From Otis tarda (Eukaryota > Chordata > Aves > Otidiformes > Otididae), in NCBI GenBank assembly GCA_026413225.1, contig CM048552.1:81817001-81881000 (forward strand): 64,000 nt of DNA. Reading direction: 5' to 3'. Positions 27,476 through 39,400 of the stretch are shown here, piece after piece. How positions within the stretch are numbered: position 1 is the stretch's first letter; each line of letters opens with the position of its first letter. The notes beneath the pieces are model-generated. The model searched no databases and was not told where the DNA came from. It saw only the letters and a program-made list of their open reading frames with translations. The position numbers were made by a program, and so were the translations under genes.

Positions 27476-30400
27476 CTCATTGGAAAATGCTTAGAGACCA
27501 CGATGAGGGATGTGGTATAATGAACCAAAATGGAACAGAGTAGAAGTAGTTCCTCCCAAATGAAGTAATGAAAATAAGTCATTGTGGTCCTGTCCTGCAC
27601 CTTGTTATGAGTGTGAATTCAGCTGACTGTGTAGGAGACTTGGCACCCACAGGAAATGCATTTTCATTCATGTTGTTCTGTCTGTGCTTGAGCCTCTGGA
27701 AACTCGGCGGCTGCTTACAAAGTGTAGATGGACTCAGTCTGGATGTTGCAGTTCCCTAGGCAACTTTGGAAATCTTTCTTAGTCTATAGAGGTCTTGATC
27801 AGGACTCACCTGTCAAAATTATCATTGCTATCAGACCAGTGCTGTTTCTTCTCATTTGTGCTGGCTGCCCTGTGGTAGAAATACGATCTTGCATAATTCT
27901 TATTCAGTCTTTGCTGATCCAAATCATCCTATTTCAGTCAAAAAAGCTGTAGGTGCAGAAAACAACTGTAGGGTCTGTTGCCATTGCTGTGAAAGTCTTA
28001 CTGCAAAAAATGTTCCCTTTTCTGTTTTGTTTAACTATAAGGAAACTCCAGGACAGAGATACATTTTTATTAGTAAGAAATAATGAAAAACTATGGAGTA
28101 TTTGACAGTATAGACAGAACAAAAAAGAACAGCCTATACCACAAAGCTTTCCCATGCTTATGCAATAACATCACGCAAATTTTGGCTTAAGTAACATATT
28201 GAGAAGAAGCTCTGGGATATTCAGGGATAATGAAATTGTATACAACTTCACCCAAGAAATAAGTGGAAAAAATAAAACTGACTGCAAGCAAGATCTAACT
28301 GTATAAGACTTAATTCAGCTAAAAGTGATCTATGCAAGAGAACTGAGAATCACATAAACATGCCTCTGTTCAGCATTCATGGATATTTAGATACATCATA
28401 GGGAGCAAAGTGAGTAGTCCCGGCAGTAAATATCACTTAATGCTTTAAAACCACCATGATTTTGATTGCTTATACCTTTACTAAAAGTAGCTCATTTAGG
28501 CTGATGTTTTCCATGCCCACTGCCTGCCTTAGACTCAAAATTTGTAGGAAGTATGATCTATGTGGCTCATCTGTATTAAAAGTGTTGTTAAGGAAATATA
28601 TATGGGGCTGCTTCTTTCTTTCCTAAAACGTTTGAGTTGAATGTGGTCCTAGTGGAGACCAGGGTCATCACAACCCCTTAGTGGTAAAAGAAATGCAGGA
28701 TTTGCAACCTGCAGAGCCAGTAAAGCAGAGGAGAAGGTCTGAGGCCTCATAGCCTGCTCTCCTCAGTGCCGGTGGGCTGTTGAACTGACAAATCTGTACT
28801 GTTCTTGGAGAATCCAGCCATTCTGTTAATTGGCACACGTTAATTCCAGAATATCAGTGTGCTGAGAATTTACTATTTAAAGCATCAATCTATGGGATAG
28901 GTTTGCAATAGCTATTTTGTTTCAAAATTAAAATAGTCTGCTATTTGCAGTTAAAAAACCCCAATTCAATGTCTAGTCAAGATCCTAAATTAAGATATAA
29001 ATACCAGCTTCAGAATTATCAACATGGAAGGTTGTTCCTGATTAGACAAGTCCTTGATTAAATAGATGCAGTCTGCACTATCCACAGGCTTCCTGTCCCA
29101 TGACTTTTTCTCTACCTCTTCTACCTTTTTTTTACTTCTTTCCCAGGTAACTTTCAGTACTTGTGGGTGATTAAGACACACAGTACTTTTTGGTTTTTTG
29201 GTCCAGATGTTGGAGAAATGTTACTGAAACCACTGAGGCCACTTAAGTGACAGGTTCACAAGTTCCCTGCAGGAACCTCTGCCTGGCTGGAATGCCCTGT
29301 CTGTCACAACCCCACAGACCCTCACACGGGCTTTATGTTTGTCGTAGTTCAGCCCCAATCGGGACCAGACTACGCAGTCTCTCTCTCACTCCCCCCACCC
29401 TCCGAGAGAATAGGGAGAGATAATATAAGGAAAAACGGCTCAAGGTTTGAGATAAAGACAGGGAGAAAATCCTTAAAGTTACCATTATGGGCAAAACAGA
29501 CTCGGCTTGGGGAAAACAATTCATTTATTGCTACAAACAGCAGGATAATGAGACAGAGAACAAGATAACCTCCCTCCACGCTTCCCTCTTCCCAAGCTTA
29601 ACATTATCTCTACTACCTTCCCCCCCCCGAGCGGCACGGGGGGGGGAAGGGAATGGGGGTTGCAGTCAGTTCATCACCCGTTGTTTTACGCCGCTGCTTC
29701 ATGGTTGGGGGAAGAACTCCTCACATTCCTCCCTGGCTCTGTTGTGGGGTCCCACCCGTACGCCACAGTCCTTCCTGAAACTGCTCCAGCGTGGGTCATC
29801 TCTTCCACGGAGTGCAGTCTTTCCAGAACGGCTGTCCCAGCGGGCCCTCCACGGGCCACAGCCGCCTTCAGGCATCCACCTCCCCCAATGTGGGGTCCTT
29901 CATGGGCTCCAAGTGGATCTCTGCTCCTCCGTGGACCTCCATGGGCTGCAGGGGGACAACCTGCTCCACCATGGTTGTCGCCACAGGCTGCAGGGGAATC
30001 TTGGCCAGGAGCCGCATTACTCCTCCCCCTCCTTCTGAACTGACCTTGGCGTCTGCAGCCGTTCTTCTCACAAGAAAAGTTCTTCACAACAGGCTGGCAG
30101 ACACCTCTCAGGATCTCTTCACATGATCCAGCTCATCTCCTCTCCACTTCTTGCAGCCGGGCCCGGCCGAGTTGGGCCCAGACTGCCACCTGGCAAGAGG
30201 CCAGAGGGTGAGGCCTGCAAGGCCCACAAGGCCTGCACCTCCCCCTCTGGGCCTCTGCCCCCACTCAGCTTCTTCACATCTTCTCTTCTCTCTCTTTTTT
30301 TTTTTTTTTCTGTTTTCCCCTTCTTACTGCAGAGCTGTTATCACAGAACATTCTGCTACCAATCGGCTCGGCCTTGGCCAGCAGCAGGTCCGCCCTAGGC

Positions 30401-33400
30401 CCAGCCGAGTCCACTGAACAAAGGGGAGCAACTTCTAGCAGTTTCCTACAGAAGCTACCACCTTAGGCCCCCCCTCACCAAACAAAACCACAACAATGTT
30501 TGATTCCTCACTTCAGACAAGACTAAAGAAAAAAATTGCAAAGGCTGCTTTTAAGCAGTTTTTGCTTTCCCTGAGGTACCCACTAAACCATTAAATGTCT
30601 CTGTTGGTTTATTTTCCTCCAGATTGGCTTATTCTGAGATTAATCTTGTATTTTATTTCTTGCATATATTTCAAACATTTCTAGGGCACCTTGCGCTCTT
30701 CCAGTTCATTCCATGGTGTTCATAATTGCTCCCAATCTAGTATCTGTGATTTAGATTAGCATGCCTCTTTTTTTTTTTTTTCCCCACACATTTTTCCTCT
30801 TTTATCTAAATAATTAATGAAATTATTCAATAAGGCAGAATATAGAGTAATTCCCTGTAGACTGCCTACAAACACCTCCAACCCTACTTGACAGATTGTC
30901 TTTTTTCCTTAAAGCTTGTTTATGTCCATTTAATCACCTTTCAGTCCTTGCAGGAAGCTCTACATGAAACATTCTGAATTACTCCTTCACAATATGAGTC
31001 TGGCTTGAATGTGCATCAGATGATTAAAAAAAGAAATAAAAATTATTCAGCTAATTAGCCTTTATTGAATAGTCTTATTCAAGGCAACCAGAAAAAGATA
31101 TTTATAAAGCCTTTTCTGACTGTCAGAAGTTCAGTATCAAATGTTCATAGTCTTAGCTGAGAGAAGAATACTGTGTAGTGATGCCATCCCTTCTCCATTT
31201 TTTCCTTTGTCTTTGTAGGATATCTTCTGTTGTTTCTGCTTTATGGCTGTTCCAAACATGGCTTTTCTTTGACACTCTATAATGTAGTCAGGAATGTATC
31301 AGAACTGAAAGATGGGGAGAGGGTGCTGTGGTGTGGTGCCAGCTTTTGCAATGACTGACCTGCCTTTTCTGAAGTGGCCCATATAGATCAAAGTTTTCTT
31401 GTTTTTTCTCTTTATTTGTTTGTATTTTTTTTCATGAATGTGCCCAATGACTAATGATCATGCCCTACTGACTGAGCTGAAAGGCTGCTGGGGGCTCAGT
31501 GTTCCTGCAAGCTAGGCATTTTTGTTCAGTTGTGCAGATAAATGTTTAGATGGTTGAATTTGGGAAGGAGAGATGTGTATGCATGTGTGAAATTTATTGT
31601 GGCCATTATGTATAACCCTTAAAGCCCATAGCAAACCTCCCATTCACTTTGCTGGGGCTTATGTGATACCCCTTGTCAATACTAGCAAATGATGTTTTGG
31701 CCACTGTCAGATTTTTTTTAAAGACAAAAAAAAAATGTTTTATTATTTTACGAAGCAGGATTTAGGATATTTTTCTATTAGCATTTGGATTTTCTCTGAG
31801 CTTCATCACTGAAATAAATAGCTGATGGTGCAGTCACATACAGCTAAAGATATTTAAGAGCTAGCTGCTGCAGAAGTGCCCATCCTCAGCCCTCTGATAT
31901 CTCACTGCTGCACACTTGCACTGCCTTCCTTCTGTGGGAAAGGATGTGCATTGGGGCTTCAGTGAGCTGAGAAGAAGGATAAAATAGCTGAGAACAATGT
32001 ATTTTTCACTTTTTTTTTTTTTTTTTTTTTCTTTAGAAGGATTACTTTTCAGACATGGTGAGCTGCCCAAGGCAGCTTGCTACGTGGCCAGGTGGGCAGC
32101 AAAGTTGACTGTGGGGGACTAGGAGGGCATGCCCATCTGGTGGCGGACCCTTCCGTCTGCCAGCAGCTTGCTACGGCACTAACACAGCCAGAGATGCATT
32201 TGGATTCTTAATGGCTGAAGCCTGTGCGGCTCAGACCTGGTAATTTTAAAGCTAGTTTAGTTATGTCCAAGATGCTGTGCACACTCTTTCCAGTCTTAAT
32301 ATAGCCTTGTTCTTGGTGATATTTTTTGCAGTGTAAACATTTTAAATTTTCATTATATGTAAGAAAATGGCAGATTACTGTTATCTTGCAGTCTAGTAGT
32401 AAGAAAATGTTCAAGTTAGTTGGTTTATTAGTAGTCAATATTTTTTATTATGGCCTCTGAGGAGTTTGTTATTACCCTCCCTAGTGAGATGTAGAGACAA
32501 ACAGCTGAGAAGTGACAGCTTCCAGCTCAGAATGGTGACCTTCTGAATCCCTCTAGCAGGACAAAAGTGTTCATTTGATCATGTCTTCAGACACCTGGCT
32601 CTTTCCTCTAGAGCTGGCTTCAAAATAAGGCAAGAAATCAAAAAAGGTCTAAAATAAATTTTCCATGCATTAAACTGAGTAATTGGTTTTTGGGGACTTT
32701 GAAATAGTCCCTTGTTCTATTACAATGAAACTTGATTTCTTTATTAGAAATTATTAAAATAATGGATTTTCCAATTTACAGATATGTATGGGTATTTCTG
32801 AAAAATTTCAGAATTCGTGGGAGAAAGAAAATGGAGCTAGAGCAGCTGATGACCACAACAACCACACAAAAGTCAAAGGGCCATTAAAAAAAACAAACAC
32901 AGAAATTCCAAGTACTTTTTACAAAGGAATTAAAAATCGTTTGTGCAAAATCTACTGTGCAAAAGTTTAAAATATTTGAAAGTTAAAACCTGAAATACTT
33001 TTTTAGTAATTATTAATAGGTCAAAAGGGAAATGAGTCAATTTTCTGGTACAGTGACCACCATCAAGCAATCTCAAAGACTGGAATATAGTCGTATTATT
33101 TTCTGCATTTTTTTTTATCCCTTAGTTATTTATAAGTAACATGCCATTGTGCATCTATCTACCTCTGCAGATGTATAGAGTAACTACTGGAAGACCATGC
33201 AATGATTGTGAGACAGCTGTGTAGTGCATGAGTTAATATCTGAGATGAGTTATTTTTTCTGTCCAGGAATGGTAGTTTGTGAAATGGAATTGCCATCACT
33301 CAACTAATAATGGTATTTTAAAATATATATTGTTGCAAGTAGAAAAACATACAAAATTTTGAGTGGTTTTTTTGTGATCAAAAACTCTAAAGTTTTTAAA

Positions 33401-36400
33401 TCTCTTATATAAAATATAATTTAGAATTAGAGTGGGCATGAAAATCAAACTCTAGGAATGAAATTAATCTGCATAGTTAGAAGAACTAAATAAAAATAAT
33501 CATTGCATAGCAAGAAACAGAAAAGAAACATCCCATTTTGTCAGCGACATGGACAGTGGGGATAGAGTGCACCCTCAGCAAGTTCACTGATGACAGCAAC
33601 CTGTGTGGTGCAGTCAACACGCAGGAGGGAAGGGATGGCAGAGGGACCTTGACAGGCTGGAGAGGTGGGCCTCATGAAATGAACCTCATGAAATTCAACA
33701 AGACCAAGTGCAAGGTCTTCCTGCACATAGAATCACAGAGTCATAGAATGGTTAGAGTTGGAAGGGACCTTCAAAGTTGGGGCAATCCCTAGCACAAATA
33801 CAGGCTGGGCAGAGTGGATTGAGAGCAACCCTGAGGAGAAGGACTTGGGTGTGTGGTGGATGAGAAGCTCAACATGAGCTGGCAATGCACGCCTGCACCC
33901 CGGAAAGCCAACCGCATACAGGGCTGCATCAAGAGGAGTGTGGCCAGCAGGTCAAGGGAGGTGATTCAGCCCCTCTACTCTGCTCTGGTGGGACACCACC
34001 TGGAGTACTGCATCCAGCTCTGCAGCCCCCAACGTAAGAAGGACATGGACCAGTTGGAGAGGGTCCAGAGGAGGGCCACGAAGATAAGAGGGCTGGAGCA
34101 CCTCTCCTATGAGCACAGGCTGAGAGGTTTGGGGCTGTTCAGTTTGGAGAAGAGCAGGCTCTGGGGAGACCTGATAGCGGTCTTCCAGTACCTAGAAGGG
34201 GTTTATAGGAAAGGTGGGGAGAAACTCTTCAGTAGGGCCTGTTGTGACAGGATGAGGGGTAATGGTTTTAAAATAGATCGAGTTGGATTCAGATCAGGAA
34301 AAAAATTTTTACAATAAGGGTGGTGAAACACTAGAACAGGTTGCCCAGAGAGGTGGTGGATGCCCCATCCCTGGAAACATTAAAGGCCAAGTTGGATGAG
34401 GCTCTGAGCAACCTGATCTGATTGGAGATGTCCCTGGTCCTTGTTGGGTGGTTGGACTAGATGGCCTTTGAAGGTCACTTCCAACCCAAACCATTCTATG
34501 ATTCTATGATTTTGTTCTTAAATACTGTTGAAAGCTTTCTTTTGATTTTTCTTTTCTTTCTTTCTTTTTTTTTTTTTTTTAACTTTTCTGCTTATAATCA
34601 ACATTTCCAAAAATCATTTTGATTTAAGCAAACATGCATCTTTCTGTTTGAAAACTAGTGCTTGGTAAAATATGTGACACTCTAGACAGGAGATTGCTAG
34701 TGCAGTTAATGACACATGGTAGATAGAAGCTTATAGAAGGAGAAGTTGATGTGGATCCTATTCATGCCATAGGCCTGATGGGACCTGGCAGCAGTTCCTA
34801 GTGGGTCCCAGCCCTTCTCTTTAGTTGTGGACATCTGTGTGGAGAGACGATACATGAAGATAAGTCTAAGGCTCTAGGGAGGAAATAGTAATAATGGGCT
34901 AATGGGGAAGAGAATAGGTGGCTGGATAAGGTGGGAAGAGGATACAAGGCTGTCAGTCAAGGACTGTAAGGTGTATGAGTCAACAGGAAAGGACGCGGAA
35001 AGTAATAGTACTTGAGAAGGGAACATCACCTCCAAAAGTGATGGCAAAGGAAATATTTGGGCTTTTCCCAGATACCTATTCTAGTATAGATTCTTCCAAG
35101 GGGTAAATTTTTCCTGAAACCCTAATTAAAGCCTTGTGGAATATCCAATTGCTGTTATCAATAGACTATGTGCTGAGTGAGCTTCCTAAAGTTGTCCATG
35201 CAGCTTGGGAAAAGGATCTTTGCCTCTACCAGTGAAAAGGGGTGGGTGACATGATGAAAGAAGACATGAAGTGCAAAGTGTTTAGGTGTGCTAAGGTATT
35301 CTGGGGGTGTGCTGGTGAATTAGCTATGATCCGACTTCCAGTGTTTAACAAATGTGCCTGTTATTTAAAATTGTTCAGTGAATTCCTCAGGCAAACATAT
35401 TTCTGCTCCACATTTCTTGCAGATTAGTCAGAGGAACTAGTTTTTCAGGTATTTATTATTCACTGTTCACTGTTTGCCCTGAATGTCACGTCAGTCACAC
35501 AGGATTGTTTCTACTTCCTGACCTGATAAGTTCCAAGCCCAAAAGAGCTTTTAAGAAAGTTGCATATCATCATTCCCAGTCTAAATATTTGTGCAAATAC
35601 ATATCTAAATACAAGCACTAGCAAAGCGCTCTCTTGCTGAGCTCATGATTTTGAATAAAGATTTGCCTGAGTGTTCACAGATGTTAAATGAAAGGGCACC
35701 AGGTACCTATTTAAGCTAGTTTGTGATTTGGGCTAAGGTAGAATTTCTTCCTGTGTTTTGTGGGATTTGGTGGGTTTTATTTGTTGGGGTTTTTGGTGGT
35801 GTTTTTTTTTGTTTGTGTGTTTTTCTTTTAAATATGGATCACCCAGTAATACTGTGGATTAGTCTGAGTCTAGATTTCAGAGAGGTTGCTAGTAGTAGGG
35901 GAGCAAGATACACTTTTTACACCCGTAGAAAAAGTTGGTCGAATTAGGGAGGAACTAGATCTCTGGGAGCTGAGCATCTTGTGTGTACAATTCAGTGTGG
36001 TGTGACGTTGTAGATGAGAGAGCCACTGGATGTCACTGTTGTTCCACAATTGGGAAATAAGTACATATTCTTTTACAGTGTCGTCTTGTCTTTTGTGTTA
36101 CAAAATGGTAATACTTTTGGAAAAGGTAACTACTAAAGTGAGGAGCATTAAAGTTATGCTCCTCATAGCTTAGCCTCTTCACTAAGGAAAGGTAGTAAAA
36201 TTCCCATCACTTCAGATATTGGGGAGATAAGTAATTCCAATTACATCAGAGATTGCTGGGAGTTATTAATAGTACTGGTAGGTTCTTAATAGCTGAGATC
36301 CTTCATGTGGTAGCAATAAAGCAGGCATTAAAAGTCCTTTAAGAAGAAGTATTTTCCAGTACTCTATAACCTACTAATATGAAGTAAGATTTAGTTTTAT

Positions 36401-39400
36401 AGCCTTCCATGAGTTTTCTATGATATCTTTCATTTATCACTTCATTTCTTCTTAGGAAAAGCCATTGATTTTGTAGTTCAGAACGCAATGTCAGAATCCC
36501 ATGGAGGGAGACCCAGCGCATCCAAGGTCGCGATAGTCATCGTGTCGGGGAGATCAGAAGACACTGTGGAGGCTGCTGCACTTTCTGCAAGAATGAATAG
36601 TAAATCTTGTTTCACTGTTGCTATTTTTAAAGCAGAGTTGTTGCTTTTTAAGTAATGCATTAGAACAAAGGATGACAAATTAAGGTACTGGTGCGTTCAT
36701 GTAAGTTCACTGATATGGACTTACTGTGCATAATACTCTAGTAAGAAATAGGCCTATACAAAACCTGCCTGATGAAGATGCCTTTTTATTACTGATAAAT
36801 TCATGACTAATCTGCAATTTAAGCTGAATAGCTTTCATAGGTTTCACAAATGAGTGACATTTCATTTTCTCACTTCTTGTGGATAGACAGGGATGACAGA
36901 AATGTGATCTAATATTATAAACTCAATACTTTTGCAGTACACTGAATCTTGAAATGTTTACTGCAATAATAATAGAGAGGTGATTTGATCAGATTCTGCA
37001 CTGACCTATACAGGAATATGCTTTTAGTGTCAATGTGTGCTGTGTGATGTTTTTTCAAGTCTTCTGGCTGGAGTCACTGTACCTCAGCTTCCTGAGGTGT
37101 TCAACTGAGGAACAGTGACTTCTTTTGTAGATTGCTTTGGGAGCTATTGAATAAGGCATAGACTAAGTAATAACTATTATTTTTTAATTAAATGGCTTGA
37201 AAATAATCCAATTGCTATGTAGATGAAGAAAGAAAACAACAAGCTGAGATTTTTTACATTTGGAAATAAGTGAAGATGTTGTCATTAAGTCTGCAGCTGT
37301 GTTTTGTTGACCATACATGATCTTATTATGCTTGGGACTAATAGAGCTCATCTTAACTAACACTGTGATTAAAGCATCACCATTTCTGCCCTTAATTGCC
37401 TTTAGCCTATGTGGAGGGAGTGATGCAAGTAATACATGAAAATTAACTGTTGGAAAAAAAACTTTTCCCAGGTTTGTTTTTTTTTTTAAGAAGTAAATGA
37501 AAAAAAATACCACAGCAAAGACTTTCTTTTCCTGTGCATTGACAATTTAAAGCTTTTTATTTTTTTCCTAGGAATATCCCTGTTTCCAATTGGAGTTGGG
37601 GACAGATATGATGAAGAGCAACTAAGGACTTTGACTGGGCCATCAGCTGCTAACAGAATCATGACGCTTCAGAATTTTGAAGACTTATCCACTATGATCA
37701 CATTGAGGAGTGAATTTATCAGAAAAGTGTGCATGGGTAAGTCCAGTATAGTTGTAGTCTCATAACCGGAGCAAAACCCCAAAACTGAAATGTCAAAACT
37801 AGATTTTTCTTGATTTGAGAAGTCAGCCCAGTGCTCCTTTTTTTAGTGTTTCAGTGACAATAATCACAAATGATAACCTAGACCACCGCCATCAGTTAGA
37901 TGTAAAAGAAAATCTGAGCCCTTTCAGCATGTAGCCAACCGCTAGTCTAATGAACCAACTTTCAGCAAGATTTTAAAAACTGCTTAGTCCTGAACTTTCA
38001 AGCTATCATCTTATTAATAATCAGGGCTAGTCAGTTGAAGGACACCAGGAAAGCTCAAGCGCTCCTGAATGAATGCAGGCATCCTTCAGAAATTTTACAA
38101 GATACTTGTGAGTAAAGATTTCAAATTACATATTTTTCTGCACAGACCTAAGCATTGTTCTGTATATGTCTACAAATAATTCATCCAAAGGGTAAGAAAA
38201 AAAGAATGAGAAAGAATTAACTTTTCCAGGAAAACAAATACTGGAAAATAGAGTGTAAAATATCTTAAACAAACATTCATTTATTTGTATATAGCAGTGC
38301 CCCTCATGTAAGGAAACTTGCTTCAACTCTGGACAGTATTTTACTTCTTTTGCCTCCTTGGTCTGTTTGTATATAGATATTTATTACTCTTGTTGTTGTT
38401 ATTTTTATTACAATAACATCTATGTGTCCTCTTTGCTAACCACTGTCTCATCATGTTAGACATTGCACGGGTTTTTACCAGCATTACTAGGGCTTAGTTA
38501 CGTCTCCATTAGAATAACTGGACTTTTTTGCAGAGCCAAGTACCACTAAGAATGAGGAAGTTGCGCAGTGTGCACAGTCCAGCTTAGAGATATCCGATCA
38601 GTCTCCACTGGGATCACTTCTGGCATTTAAAAATCTCTCCAGAGCATCAAACAGCTGCCATTTTCTAGATTTAAACAGCTGCCATTTTCTTTCTTTTCTT
38701 TTAAAATAAGCTTTTAAAGATGCATTTCCTGTCCTCATGCTGTAAAATATGTGATTTTCTAGCTCTAAATTACATTGATCCAAGATATAGGATGGGGAGC
38801 AGGAAATTGAAACCAGTAACTCTTTTCTTATTGCAATCTGTTCTACAACTTACTGGTACTAGAGATGAAAGCTTTGTATTTTTGTGAAAACTTTTCCAAC
38901 AACACAAATCATATGCTCAAAAGCTTGAATGATAGATATCTTATATTAGACATGTAAATCTTAAAAATTTAGCTCTCCATTTTGCTGATGGGGAGCCAAA
39001 GCCTTTGCTATGGGATGGGAAACTCTCTTCTTTTTTGGGGGGGGAACATTTGTTTGTTTGGTTTGTTTTATTTAAGTTTCTTACAATCTGTAAAGTATAA
39101 TTTTCCTCTCCAGGCTTATACAGTTGGATTTCTCGTATGGAGGGAGTCATACTTTATGTGTGGAAGTGTACCAAAAATAATACTATTAAAAAGGTTTAAA
39201 AGATTTCTTAAATGCTTTCAAAATACATTATTTATCCTGGAAAAGACAGACTGTATAGCCTATATATGCTAACATAGTATACTATTATATAAAGAGTTTG
39301 TTAGTCAGTGTTTTGATTTCCTAAGCACGTGCTTATCACATTGTCATGCCATAGTACTTACATGAAATTACTTTCCGTATATCTTTAGGTGTGTTATGAG

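Larger units (their letters stand above)
26270..36455 (+). other. VWF intron 30 (10.2 kb)
   Basis: The longest intron in the window. It contains a T27 run (27445-27471), a complete solo LTR (29340-30495), a T21 run followed by CTTTAG (32010-32036), and a long CR1 copy (33538-34511) with a pyrimidine/T tract just after it (about 34547-34580). A GC-rich stretch at 32056-32190 contains CAGCTTGCTACG twice and is unassigned. No additional exon is recognised. Confidence 0.85.

Noticed and set aside
27328..27600. Possible antisense processed pseudogene with poly(A) (T27 on the + strand)
   Set aside because: The sequence on the expected side of the tail has no recognisable parent gene, and no target duplication is evident.
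29487..30038. 183-codon open frame and several overlapping frames
   Set aside because: They lie inside the solo LTR; the GC-rich repeat units leave several frames open at once and none resembles a viral or host protein.
33853..34317. 154-codon open frame on the + strand
   Set aside because: Part of the broken CR1 reverse-transcriptase ORF.
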